NCBI RefSeq assembly: GCF_014203225.1 | Contig: NZ_JACHIO010000006.1 | Span: 248,001-312,000, forward strand | DNA from: Granulicella mallensis | GTDB lineage: Bacteria; Acidobacteriota; Terriglobia; Terriglobales; Acidobacteriaceae | Reading direction: 5' to 3' | Length of the DNA stretch: 64,000 bases | Shown here: positions 52,706 to 64,000 of the stretch, piece by piece | How positions within the stretch are numbered: the stretch's first letter is position 1 | Layout of the letters: each line of letters opens with the position of its first letter | Notes under the pieces: generated by a model | The model's input: only the letters and a program-made list of their open reading frames with translations | Database searches by the model: none | Told to the model about the DNA's origin: nothing | Position numbers and translations under genes: made by a program

Positions 52706-53641
52706 TTATCCGTTCCGCCGGTTGTCGTCATCCGGTTGAGGTAAATCGTGGTCGCGCCCCAGCCGCAGGTCGCGACGGAACATCAGAAACATGAAACCGC
52801 CAAGGCCCGCCACCGTCGCCATACCGCCCAACTGAACGACCCGCGCCACGATCAAGGAGTGCTTATTGATCTGCGGATCGTAGTGATAGCAGTAGGTGAG
52901 GATGTTTGCTACAGGCGAACCAATTTTGTTGCCTGAGGCATCGATCAGCCCCAGAAGAATGTCTTTGGGCGAGTATTCGACGCCAAGGTAATACTGTGCC
53001 AGCCTGCCCTGCGGCGTGGCAATTTCGATAGAACTGGCATGCGCAAACTGCGAGAGCGTGCCATCCGGTCCAGGAACCCTCGTGTAACCAAACCCAACGG
53101 CATTGGTCACAGCATCGATCGCCGGCTTCTGTCCGGTAAGAAAGTGCCAACCGTCAGCCGTCTCAGGATGCCCATAGCGCTTCACATAACGCGCCTTGTA
53201 GCGAGCCGCAAGATCCGCCGTCTCGGTCGGATCAATACTGACCACAACGATCTGGAAGTCCTTGCCCGGAACCAGGTGAACCATCAGCAACGAGCTGACG
53301 ACACCGTCCATCTCTTCCGAACACAGCATCGGGCAGTTGTAGTACACCGTCGAAAGAAGGACAGGATGCTTGCCGTCAAAGTACTGGCCCAATGAAACAG
53401 GCGCGCCCTTGTCGTCGGTAAACTTTGCGTCCAGAGGAAGCTGCGCATTGAGGTGCTGGGTTACCTGCACCTTTTGCAAAATCTGCGGAAGCTGGTCTCC
53501 AGTGTTATCGCCGGTGGCCTTATCGCCATAGCTCGAAACCTGTGCGAAGCCTGGAGCCGCACAACCGAGCACCAGCGCAAGACCGAGGAGTCCTCGTCCC
53601 GCTGCTGCTGCCATCCGAATTGTGCGTCCTGCTGTCATCAT
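52706..53641 (-). CDS. SCO/SenC-type copper chaperone
   Basis: The 311-residue protein has a signal peptide (GRGLLGLALVLGCAAPGFAQ) and a thioredoxin-like SCO domain with YYNCPMLCSEEMDGV. This supplies the CxxxC copper-binding cysteines, with a His (SQFAHASSIEI) as third ligand. A C-terminal helix anchors it. It delivers copper to the Cu_A site of subunit II, encoded next. The C-terminal membrane helix is less usual in SCO proteins but common in this phylum. Confidence 0.92.
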   Translation of the reverse strand: MMTAGRTIRMAAAAGRGLLGLALVLGCAAPGFAQVSSYGDKATGDNTGDQLPQILQKVQVTQHLNAQLPLDAKFTDDKGAPVSLGQYFDGKHPVLLSTVYYNCPMLCSEEMDGVVSSLLMVHLVPGKDFQIVVVSIDPTETADLAARYKARYVKRYGHPETADGWHFLTGQKPAIDAVTNAVGFGYTRVPGPDGTLSQFAHASSIEIATPQGRLAQYYLGVEYSPKDILLGLIDASGNKIGSPVANILTYCYHYDPQINKHSLIVARVVQLGGMATVAGLGGFMFLMFRRDLRLGRDHDLPQPDDDNRRNG

Positions 53642-53678
53642 CAGATCTCTACCGCTTCCTGTGTCCTGCTAGCCGTGC

Positions 53679-54359
53679 TTAGTCTTTTTTCGCTTCTGCC
53701 CGATTGAAGTCGTTCTTCTCGTTGCGGGCTTGAATCGTCTCGAGCTCGTAGCCGGTGCGCGCAAAACCATCGGTCAACGGAGCCTGAATCGCCGGTGCGC
53801 TTTCGCCGGCCATCAAGGCCTGCGGTGTCTGAGCTGCGGGAGCCGCTCCCAGACCGCGCTGTACGACCAACTGCATTGCACGATCGATAGGAATGCGAAC
53901 CGCGCCCTGGGGCAGATCGGTCGAAGAGCTGTAGTGATCCAGCAGCAGATCTTCGCGAGCGTGCAGATCAGCAACATCCTGATTGCCGTCGTCCGTCTCG
54001 AGCCGAGGCGTCGGGAAGGCCTGTGTCATGCTCTGCAGCTGCCGCTGCTGCATCTCTGCAGCCGAGGTCAGATCTTCACGCTTATTGCCGCGAGGAGTAG
54101 CACCGGGCTGCGAAAGATCCGCCTGCCACTTGTTGACCTTCTCGTCGTGCGTGACCATCATCGTGTTGATCGCCTTACCCATAAAGAAGCAGAAGACGAA
54201 GAAGATCAATACCGTGCCGAACAGTCCCGCGAGGAACGTGGCGATACCGCCCGCGTTCACGTCCTGTACTTCATAGCCGGGATGTTCCGAATCACGCGTA
54301 TGCGGCGGATGCGGGGTGGTGCCCTCCGGGCGACCTGCGTCGTGTCCTTCAGTGTGCAT
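53679..54359 (-). CDS. Single-TM protein of unknown function in the Act-caa3 operon
   Basis: The protein of about 226 residues has a soluble N terminus, one membrane helix (about residues 39-60, FLAGLFGTVLIFFVFCFF) and a periplasmic part with LPQGAVRIPIDRAMQLVVQRGLG. I recognise a similar IPIDxAMxLxxxRGL stretch from small membrane proteins near oxidase and SCO genes. Its place between actF and SCO suggests an extra subunit or assembly factor of the Act-oxidase supercomplex. The start at 54359 overlaps the actF end by 11 bases. Confidence 0.7.
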   Translation of the reverse strand: MHTEGHDAGRPEGTTPHPPHTRDSEHPGYEVQDVNAGGIATFLAGLFGTVLIFFVFCFFMGKAINTMMVTHDEKVNKWQADLSQPGATPRGNKREDLTSAAEMQQRQLQSMTQAFPTPRLETDDGNQDVADLHAREDLLLDHYSSSTDLPQGAVRIPIDRAMQLVVQRGLGAAPAAQTPQALMAGESAPAIQAPLTDGFARTGYELETIQARNEKNDFNRAEAKKD

Positions 54360-55692
54360 GCTCAGGCTCCAAAAGCTCTTGCGTGTGCGGGTCATTCACA
54401 TTGATCAGCGGACGCCGCATCAGTTCGGTCAGGTAGAAGAACATCCAGAACGCGACGACGGCGACAGGCACTGTAATGTAGGCCAGAATTCCGAAGTTAC
54501 CCGCGAGATGCAGGTTGCCGGCAGCATCCTTGAAGTTCGGCTCGATGAGCCAGAACATATCGATGAACCGGGCGAAGATCATAAATACCGTCACCCAGAT
54601 CATCTTGCTCTTGGAGCGCTTGATGTCACGCGAGAGCAGGATGCAGAACGGGATGAGCCAGTGGCAGATCACGTCGGCCGAGCAGACGTACCACCAGCCA
54701 CCATGAATGCGGTGCAGGTACCAGGGAATCTCATCCGGCAGGTTACCCGACCAGATGATCAGGAACTCCGCAAAGGTCAGGTAGATGTTCAACATAACGA
54801 AGGCAAAGAGGAGCTTGCCCATGTCGTGCTGTTCGGTCGTGCGGAACATCGTCTTGATCGGCTCGTAGCGCGAGAGCAGGATGAGGGTCAGAATCCCCAA
54901 AGCCAGCACGGCGTATCCCTGAGCAACAAGGAACTGCAGGCCGTACACCGAGGAGTACCAAGTCACATCCAGCGACTTGACGAAGACGATGACGAAGGCC
55001 GACATCAGGATGACGTAGAACAGGATCGACGGGCCGGAGAGGTTCTCGAACTTTACGCGCCACTTGTCAAAGCTGGCCAACGTTCCAGCCCGGGGATCGT
55101 TGTCGCGCTGCACCGACCACTTATTGAGCAGCGTGATGACCAACGCCATAAAGCCCAGCACCAGCAGATATTGCACCCAGGCGCTCGTGGGGCTCAACAT
55201 GGTGAGCTTTGACGAAGCAGTGAGCTGCTGCTCCTGCGTGATATGACCCGTCTTGTAGGCATCCAGAAGAGCAGCCTTGTTCGGATAAGCAGCCCAGATA
55301 TAGAGATGCTTCATCCAAAACATCACAGGTAGGAACATCGCAAAGACAACCCAGATCGTGCGGGTCATGGCTTCCAGCGGACGGCGCAGGATCTGGCCCC
55401 ACTTACCGCCCGAAACATACTGCACCATCAGGAAGGCAAGAGCGCCGCCGCAGAAGTTGAAGCATGTCATGTAGCCCATCAGGTAGGCACGCAGGAGATG
55501 CGACTTGCCGCCTGGGACGAAGAAAAAGGCCAGAGAAACCACCGCGAAGATGACCGCGACGATGGCGGCGCGGGTGCGCCAGGCGCCTACGACGGCAGGT
55601 GCCGTCAGCACGCTGGGCAGCGTCTTCGGGCCGTGATGCCCTGCGTTCCCGTGCGTCAAATCCGCTCCGTGATGTTCGTGTTCAAGTGACAT
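54349..55692 (-). CDS. actF: Alternative complex III quinone-binding subunit ActF (NrfD-like)
   Basis: The 447-residue protein has ten membrane helices of the NrfD/PsrC fold, for example YLMGYMTCFNFCGGALAFLMVQYVSGG, TIWVVFAMFLPVMFWMKH and GWWYVCSADVICHWLIPFCILL. In alternative complex III ActF is the second NrfD-like subunit and helps form the proton path or quinol site. It is 42 bases after actE and just before the single-TM protein. It has no metal ligands of its own. Confidence 0.92.
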   Translation of the reverse strand: MSLEHEHHGADLTHGNAGHHGPKTLPSVLTAPAVVGAWRTRAAIVAVIFAVVSLAFFFVPGGKSHLLRAYLMGYMTCFNFCGGALAFLMVQYVSGGKWGQILRRPLEAMTRTIWVVFAMFLPVMFWMKHLYIWAAYPNKAALLDAYKTGHITQEQQLTASSKLTMLSPTSAWVQYLLVLGFMALVITLLNKWSVQRDNDPRAGTLASFDKWRVKFENLSGPSILFYVILMSAFVIVFVKSLDVTWYSSVYGLQFLVAQGYAVLALGILTLILLSRYEPIKTMFRTTEQHDMGKLLFAFVMLNIYLTFAEFLIIWSGNLPDEIPWYLHRIHGGWWYVCSADVICHWLIPFCILLSRDIKRSKSKMIWVTVFMIFARFIDMFWLIEPNFKDAAGNLHLAGNFGILAYITVPVAVVAFWMFFYLTELMRRPLINVNDPHTQELLEPEHAH

Positions 55693-55734
55693 TCGTCAGT
55701 CGCCTTCAAGTTCCAGAAGTTTCGAAATCTGTTC

Positions 55735-56523
55735 TTACTGCTTTGTCTCGGCCGGCTGTGCTGCTGGCTGCGCACTCTTTGCCGCTGCCGCAGGAGCCGT
55801 GCCCAAATTCTGTCCCGGAATACCGTTGTCCTGATTGTTCGGCGTTCCATAGATCGCCGTCGAGGGCAGACCCCACGGTTCCGCAAATCCCGGAGGCAGG
55901 CCTTCGTCCTTTGCGATATCGTGCAGGCTCTGCACATGTTGCCCTGCAGCCACATCAGACTGCTTCGCATTCTGGCTGAGCTGCAGTGCGCGAATGTAAA
56001 CCGCAACCGCCCAACGATCCTCCGGCGTCAACTGTGCCGCGTAGTCCGGCATCGAACCAAAGCCGTTGGTCATGACATTGAAGAAGTGGCCGAGCGGCGC
56101 ATTGCGGAGGCGGTCCGTGTGGAAGTCGCCTGCCGGACGGTAGCCGCGCTGCACGATCATGCCGTCGCCATTGCCTACGCGAGAGTGACAGGGCGTGCAG
56201 TAGACATTGAAGCGCTCCTGGCCGCGTTCCATGACCGCGGGGGTCAACTGGATCGGGAGACCATCGCCCTCTTTGCCGTTCTGCAGACCGGTAAAGAAGT
56301 ACGCATCCTGATGGAGCTGGTTACGCGCCACGGTGTTCTCCACCTGCGGACGCGCGGAGCGGCCATCGGCGTAGAACGAGGTTCCGCGCTGCGGAAAGAA
56401 CTTCGGCTGATCGTGCATGTCCTGACGGCAGCCGGCCAAAACCAGCATCGCCGCCATCGCCGAAAGCCCCGTCACTGCACGCGCTACTCGCATCGCCGTT
56501 TCCTGTTTCCTGTTTCCTTGCAT
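55735..56523 (-). CDS. actE: Alternative complex III monoheme cytochrome c ActE
   Basis: The 262-residue lipoprotein has signal AMLVLAGC and one heme site CTPCH (in FNVYCTPCHSRVGNGDGM). The cytochrome c domain also has GHFFNVMTNGFGSMPDYAAQL, in which the Met is the axial ligand. A low-complexity Ala/Pro tail follows. ActE carries electrons from the ActA heme chain to the oxidase. The ATG at 56523 overlaps the actD stop and has GGAGG upstream; an in-frame ATG at 56493, with AGGAAAC upstream, gives a shorter signal peptide. Confidence 0.92.
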   Translation of the reverse strand: MQGNRKQETAMRVARAVTGLSAMAAMLVLAGCRQDMHDQPKFFPQRGTSFYADGRSARPQVENTVARNQLHQDAYFFTGLQNGKEGDGLPIQLTPAVMERGQERFNVYCTPCHSRVGNGDGMIVQRGYRPAGDFHTDRLRNAPLGHFFNVMTNGFGSMPDYAAQLTPEDRWAVAVYIRALQLSQNAKQSDVAAGQHVQSLHDIAKDEGLPPGFAEPWGLPSTAIYGTPNNQDNGIPGQNLGTAPAAAAKSAQPAAQPAETKQ

Positions 56524-57065
56524 TAGTGGTCCACCTCCACAACGGAGACAGGAGAGAACCCTTCGAGAAACACCCTGGTCTCGGTCGCCGAAAACTTCGG
56601 ATCGTGGGCTTCGAGGCAGAGGAAGAACTTATCCGTCGTTGCACCGTCACGGAAGTTCGGCGCGTTGAACAACGGGTGGTAAAGTTGCGGCAGACCGTTC
56701 TGAGCCAGCATGCCGAACGCCGCCGACAGACCAGCGAACAGAATCGTCCACTCATAGCCTGGGATCACGAACGCCGGCCAGCTGAACAGCGGGCGGCCTG
56801 CGATGTTGAGTGGATAGCCCAAGGTATTGACCCAGACTTCCATCCCGTAGCCGGTAACGAGACCCATGAGACCGCCCAGAAGACACATCAGCGGGACGCC
56901 TGTCTTATGGAAGCGCAGCGCTTCGGCTGCCTCTTCCACGGGATAGGGGGTATAGCACTCCATGCGGCGGTAACCGGCGCGGTGCGCCATCTCAGTCGCA
57001 TGCACCAACTCGCTGGGAGTGTTGAACTCAGCGATCAGACCGTAAACTCCCTCGTGTACCGGCAT
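56523..57065 (-). CDS. actD: Alternative complex III membrane subunit ActD (DUF3341)
   Basis: The 180-residue protein has an N-terminal domain (VYGLIAEFNTPSELVHATEMAHRAGYRRMECYTPYPVEE) and two membrane helices (VPLMCLLGGLMGLVTGYGME, WPAFVIPGYEWTILFAGLSAAFGML), the DUF3341 layout of ActD. It is a structural part of the complex. It overlaps its neighbours on both sides by single bases (TAATG), which indicates coupled translation. Confidence 0.93.
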   Translation of the reverse strand: MPVHEGVYGLIAEFNTPSELVHATEMAHRAGYRRMECYTPYPVEEAAEALRFHKTGVPLMCLLGGLMGLVTGYGMEVWVNTLGYPLNIAGRPLFSWPAFVIPGYEWTILFAGLSAAFGMLAQNGLPQLYHPLFNAPNFRDGATTDKFFLCLEAHDPKFSATETRVFLEGFSPVSVVEVDH

Positions 57066-58513
57066 TAGAGGGCCTCCTGGGTAACAACTTCAGCATCTGC
57101 ACCAGGGTGATGAACCTTGGTCTGCGGCAGCATCATGCGGATCTCCGACATCGGAATCATGGGAGCGAAGCGCGCAAACAGCAGGAACAGGAAGGTAAAC
57201 ATTCCCCACGTCCCAAGGAACAGAATATAGTCCCACTTGGTCGCGCGATAGGTTCCCCAGCTCGACGGCAGATAGTCGCGGTAGAGAGACGTCACAACGA
57301 TGACGAAGCGCTCGAACCACATACCGATGTTCACCACGAAGGACAGGAAGAACAGGTAGCCGACATTGACGCGCAGTTTACGCGACCAGAGCGTGGTCAG
57401 CGGAATCGCAATGTTGGTCAGGATGAGGATCCAGTACGCCCAGCCCATCGGCCCGAACATACGGTTCCACATCATGAAGAACTCCCAGTGGCTGGCCGAG
57501 TACCAGCTCATGAAGACTTCCATGCCGTAGCCGTAGGCCACGATCGAACCGGTCGTCAACATCACCTTCGCCATGTTATCCAAGTGGCGAAGCGTAACCA
57601 GATCTTCCAGGTGATAGAACTTGCGGATTGGGATGGCGAGAGTCAACACCATCGCGAAACCTGAGTAAACGGCACCGGCGACGAAGTACGGCGGGAAGAT
57701 CGTCGTATGCCAGCCTGCCATGGCCGCGACCGCGAAGTCGAAGCTGATGGTGGTGTGCACCGAGAGCACCAGAGGCGTCGAAAGACCGGCGAGCAGCAGT
57801 GAAGCCGACTCATAGCGGATCCAGTGGCGAGTCGATCCACGCCAGCCCAGCGAGAGCATGCCGTAGAAGGCCTTGGCCAGCGGCAGCTTCGCGCGATCGC
57901 GCAGCGTACCGAAGTCCGGGATCATGCCGATGTACCAGAAGACCACCGAGATCGTCGCGTAGGTCGAGACGGCGAAGACGTCCCAGGCCAGCGGCGAGCG
58001 GAACTGCGGCCAGAGGTTCATCGTGTTCGGGTACGGCAACAGCCAGTAACCGAGCCACGGACGACCGACGTGCAGCAGCGGGAAGAGACCCGCGCAACAG
58101 ACGGCAAAGATGGTCATCGCTTCGGCAAATCGATTGATCGAGTTGCGCCAGGTCTGCTTGAAGAGCAGCAGGATGGCCGAGATCAGCGTTCCGGCGTGGC
58201 CGATACCGATCCACCAAACGAAGTTGATGATGGCAAAGCCCCACGCACCAGGGATGGTAACACCCCAGATGCCGACGCCCTTCAGGACGAGCCAGGTAAC
58301 GCCGATGACTACGCCCAGCGCTACGGTTGCGGCCAGGAACAGACCGCCCGTCCACGCCCAGGGTGTGTCGGCGGTAAGCACGATACCCGCGATCTTCTGC
58401 GTCACACTCTTGAAGTTGTGGCCCGGCGCGATGACCGCGTACTCACCCGTCTGCGGGTCGATCATAGGATCGAGCGCCGCATTCGGATCATGGATAGGAC
58501 CTTGGGTTGCCAT
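57065..58513 (-). CDS. actC: Alternative complex III quinol-binding subunit ActC (NrfD-like)
   Basis: The protein of about 482 residues has ten helices of the NrfD family, including NFVWWIGIGHAGTLISAILLLFKQTWR, HVGRPWLGYWLLPYPN and HNLDNMAKVMLTTG-like segments. The HAGTLISA His and nearby acidic residues form the quinol-oxidation site in Act complexes. The start at 58513 replaces the upstream TTG. It is followed tightly by actD and preceded by actB. Confidence 0.92.
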   Translation of the reverse strand: MATQGPIHDPNAALDPMIDPQTGEYAVIAPGHNFKSVTQKIAGIVLTADTPWAWTGGLFLAATVALGVVIGVTWLVLKGVGIWGVTIPGAWGFAIINFVWWIGIGHAGTLISAILLLFKQTWRNSINRFAEAMTIFAVCCAGLFPLLHVGRPWLGYWLLPYPNTMNLWPQFRSPLAWDVFAVSTYATISVVFWYIGMIPDFGTLRDRAKLPLAKAFYGMLSLGWRGSTRHWIRYESASLLLAGLSTPLVLSVHTTISFDFAVAAMAGWHTTIFPPYFVAGAVYSGFAMVLTLAIPIRKFYHLEDLVTLRHLDNMAKVMLTTGSIVAYGYGMEVFMSWYSASHWEFFMMWNRMFGPMGWAYWILILTNIAIPLTTLWSRKLRVNVGYLFFLSFVVNIGMWFERFVIVVTSLYRDYLPSSWGTYRATKWDYILFLGTWGMFTFLFLLFARFAPMIPMSEIRMMLPQTKVHHPGADAEVVTQEAL

Positions 58514-58514
58514 C

Positions 58515-61723
<3,209 letters not shown>

Positions 61724-61727
<4 letters not shown>

Positions 61728-62623
61728 CGGTGGCACACCTCGCAGCTCGACAGCTCGTTGGCTGAGCGGATGTGGTATTGCGCTGTCAGGTAGCGACCGA
61801 GATCCATCTGGCTGGTGAACTTCTGATAGCCTGCAGGGATTGCAATCTGCGGCATATCGGAGACCGTCTGGCCCTCACCCGTCAACGGATGCGGCTGGAG
61901 GTTGGTTCCCGACTGCGAAGCTGCCGGAGCCTCGGGCTTGGTCAACTGCGCCAGCTCGGGGTTCTGATTGCCTGGATCCTTGGTCACGCAGGATACGCCC
62001 TGTGCCGTGGGTCCACCCTTGCCGGTCGTGGTGCACCAGACGGGCTTGTCGGTCGAGGGGCCTGCCCACGCCATGTTGTAGACCTCGCTGGCGGGCCGCA
62101 GGTTCACTGCAGGGTTGCGATGGCAGTTCAAACACCACTCCATCTGCAGCGTGTTTTCCTGGTACATCAGCGGCATCTCGTCAACGCGGCCGTGACAGCT
62201 TGCGCAGCCGATGCCCTTGTTCACGTGAATCTCGTGATTGAAGTACACGTAGTCCGGCAGATCGTGGACGCGAATCCAGTTGATCGACTTACCGGTCGCC
62301 CAGCTCTGCCGCACCGGCTCGAGCAACTGAGCGTCGGTCCAGATCTGGGAGTGACAGTTCATACAAGTCTTAGTCGGCGGAATACCCGCGTACGAGCTCT
62401 TCTCCACGGATACGTGGCAGTACTGGCACTGGAGCCCGAGGCCCTCGACGTGGTGCTTGTGGCTGAAAGGGACGGGCTGGTCCGGCCGCTGCCCTTGCTT
62501 GGTCACCCACGGCGACCGCTGCAATGAGTTCAGCGCCACACCGAGCGCGATGACGATCAAGCCCGTCAGCACCAGGCTCGCGCGAGCCAGTGCGTTCGAA
62601 CTGCGGTCAAATACTTGCGCCAT
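61724..62623 (-). CDS. actA: Alternative complex III pentaheme cytochrome c ActA
   Basis: The 299-residue protein has an N-terminal membrane anchor (ARASLVLTGLIVIALGVAL) and five CxxCH heme sites: CQYCH, CMNCH, CASCH, CLNCH and CEVCH (at the C terminus). HKHHVEGLGLQC and FNHEIH supply axial histidines. ActA relays electrons to ActE or the oxidase. It is the first gene of the operon; a candidate promoter lies upstream. Confidence 0.94.
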
Positions 62624-63019
62624 GAGTGCGTTCCTGCTTCCTCTGCATCAAAAAAACCTGTGGAGTTTTGAACCGAATAACCAACTACCTGAGAGTGCTG
62701 CGCCTTGGGAAAGTGAACCTACTCACAAAGATACCGTGATAGGTGTTTCCAAAGGTTTGAAAACAAGCCCTGTGAAAAATCGAGTATAGCAGCCGAATTG
62801 TTACACCAACGTTGGCTTTGGAGCTCTTATGTTCGATAGTCGAAACGGCCAGCGATTATCGACCGGGAAAACGAACGGTTTCTATTTACAGCAAACGATG
62901 ATTCCCCGCTGGTGACGCGGCAAATTCGCTATAAAAATGTTTTACAGGAAAGAACCTTTTTTCTAAATCCCGTCCACATTAGTCCGAGTTCGCCTGAGGA
63001 TTTCTTTGGCTCGATATCG
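62624..63019. other. Leader region of the respiratory operon
   Basis: The gap of about 400 bases contains no gene. A weak sigma-70-like promoter on the minus strand may be TTGGTG (62804-62809, read on the minus strand) and TATACT (62783-62788), but their spacing of 15 bases is short. The other side holds the frameshifted toxin's 3' end. Nothing else was recognised. Confidence 0.35.
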
Positions 63020-63411
63020 CTATTTGCCTACCGGAGCGATGCTGCGTTCGACCCACTCAGCGAACTCGTCTTCGCTGATTTCGTTTGCGGGCGCACGCCA
63101 CACCATAGCGATCTGTTCCTCCGTTGAAACTGGAAGCACATAGCCATTCAACTTCAGAAATACGACAAGGCTGGCCAGACCGACGCGCTTATTGCCATCA
63201 ATAAAGCGTGGTTTTTGATCAATCCCCAGCCGAGCGATGCAGCGATAGTTACAACCGTGGCGTTGCTGTCGTAATGCGCTTTCTGCTCGGCGCGAAACAC
63301 CGCAGACGCCAATAGCCCTGCATCGCGCACGCCGTGTGATCCCCCGAAACGCACAATTTGCTGGTGATGTAAGGCCTCAACACCCGCAGTGTCGAGAAAA
63401 ACCCAACTCAT
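63020..63411 (-). pseudogene. Doc (death-on-curing, Fic-fold) toxin with a frameshift
   Basis: The N-terminal frame reads LDTAGVEALHHQQIVRFGGSHGVRD..LASAVFRAEQ..LGWGLIKNHAL, a Doc toxin. In the HPFxDGNKR region (around 63198-63204) one base seems missing: the original frame goes on as nonsense, while the -1/+2 neighbour frame reads IDGNKRVGLASLVVFLKLNGY and ends FAEWVERSIAPVGK with a TAG at 63020. So the catalytic loop (Lys and phosphate-binding residues) is split. If this is real, the toxin is dead or needs frameshifting. It may instead be a sequencing error. Confidence 0.8.
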
Positions 63412-63629
63412 TTGGCCAATTCGCGGTATGCGGCCTCATGCTGAGGCAACGTGTCCTCAAAAGCACCCAATGTTTCCTCGACCGTCGCATAACGGGTCGC
63501 GGATGCCTTGGGCTTATCGACTGGGCCGATCTCCAGTTCGGATCCATCAACCAACCCAAGTTCATCAACCAATTCAGGTGGAATGAACGCAGCGAACTTG
63601 TCACCGATCTGTTGGACGTGGACAACCAT
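63408..63629 (-). CDS. AbrB/MazE-like antitoxin
   Basis: The 73-residue protein has the swapped-hairpin AbrB form (MVVHVQQIGDKFAAFIPPELVDELGLVDGSELEI), followed by a toxin-binding tail. Its stop overlaps the Doc ATG by ATGA, so the two genes are one module. The start at 63629 is the usual place for the fold. It would neutralise Doc and repress the promoter. It faces away from the glycosylase at 63693. Confidence 0.85.
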   Translation of the reverse strand: MVVHVQQIGDKFAAFIPPELVDELGLVDGSELEIGPVDKPKASATRYATVEETLGAFEDTLPQHEAAYRELAK

Positions 63630-63692
63630 GCCCACAGAATATCGCAGATAGTCCCTTTCAGAATGGCTTTCACCCACAAAAGCCACGAAATC

Positions 63693-64000
63693 ATGGCACA
63701 CTTTCTCATGCCTCGCCCACGCTCCGGCACTACCCGAAAGCTACCGTACGACCCCGCAGAAGCTACCTACGCGCTTTCAGCCGCCGACCCCAAACTCGCG
63801 AAGCTGATCGCCAAGGCCGGGCCATTTACGGTGCGGCTGCCGGCACAACAGTCGCCCTTCGAAGCGCTCACGCAGTCCATCATCTACCAGCAGCTCCATG
63901 GCAAGGCCGCCGCCACCATCCATGCGCGGCTGCTGGCCTCGTTCGCGGATATCTGCGGCATCGGCAACCATCCCGAGCCTCAACATCTGCTCGACTGCCC
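63693..64000 (+). CDS. DNA-3-methyladenine glycosylase 2 (AlkA-like), 3' truncated
   Basis: The frame is open to the window edge. Visible: LPYDPAEATYALSAADPKLAKLIAKAGPF, then SPFEALTQSIIYQQLHGKAAATIHARLL, the N-terminal helices of the HhH-GPD glycosylases, which remove alkylated bases. The active-site Asp and hairpin lie outside. ATG 63693 or 63708 may be the start; the second leaves a shorter leader. It is divergent from the AbrB-like antitoxin. Confidence 0.85.
   Translation, partial: MAHFLMPRPRSGTTRKLPYDPAEATYALSAADPKLAKLIAKAGPFTVRLPAQQSPFEALTQSIIYQQLHGKAAATIHARLLASFADICGIGNHPEPQHLLDC

Overview
The window is typical chromosome of a GC-rich member of the Acidobacteriota, most like Acidobacteriaceae (Granulicella, Terriglobus, Edaphobacter). 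This is inferred from four things: an alternative complex III (Act) operon joined to a caa3-type oxidase; an exosortase beside a PExPT-type sorting-signal protein; YXWGXW-repeat and PL10 pectate lyase genes; and many large palindromic intergenic repeats. No database search was possible, so gene names rest on motif recognition.

Layout: 1-5.2 kb holds the end of a class V aminotransferase, a compositionally mosaic dnaB, two PIN-domain toxin-antitoxin modules and a VOC/WYL pair. 5.2-12.9 kb is envelope and housekeeping: L,D-transpeptidase, a polytopic membrane protein, tRNA-Leu(CAG), D-Ala-D-Ala carboxypeptidase, folP and frr. 13.2-18.8 kb holds a one-target exosortase system and bamA. 19.4-35.9 kb mixes secreted proteins (RlpA, pectate lyase), metabolism (amine oxidase, OsmC, NCS2 permease, deaminase) and information genes (cca, tsaD, dnaG), with palindromic repeats between them. 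36-44.4 kb is a looser accessory stretch: TetR regulators with visible operator candidates, NmrA and SDR oxidoreductases, DUF418 and ferritin-like proteins, gene remnants and a mobile-looking element with 26-bp terminal inverted repeats. 44.4-48.6 kb holds a YXWGXW protein, an rRNA/tRNA 2'-O-methyltransferase, and a three-gene MBOAT / microprotein / SGNH operon. 48.8-62.6 kb is one long minus-strand respiratory operon: actA-B-C-D-E-F, a single-TM protein, SCO, then cytochrome oxidase subunits II, I, III and IV. The window ends with an AbrB-like antitoxin, a frameshifted Doc toxin and the start of an AlkA-type glycosylase.

The most interesting item is the operon at 46287-48603. Its 58-residue middle protein ends in F-x-Y-x-x-F, the C-terminal motif of DltX microproteins, and it lies between a DltB-like MBOAT acyltransferase and a DltD-like SGNH protein. 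There is no dltA or dltC nearby. This looks like a Gram-negative three-component acyl relay for an unknown envelope polymer. Next in interest are the repeats: a palindromic family in four large copies plus a fragment, one copy interrupted by a small element built from eight copies of a 17-bp motif, and nested palindromes with short tandem units.
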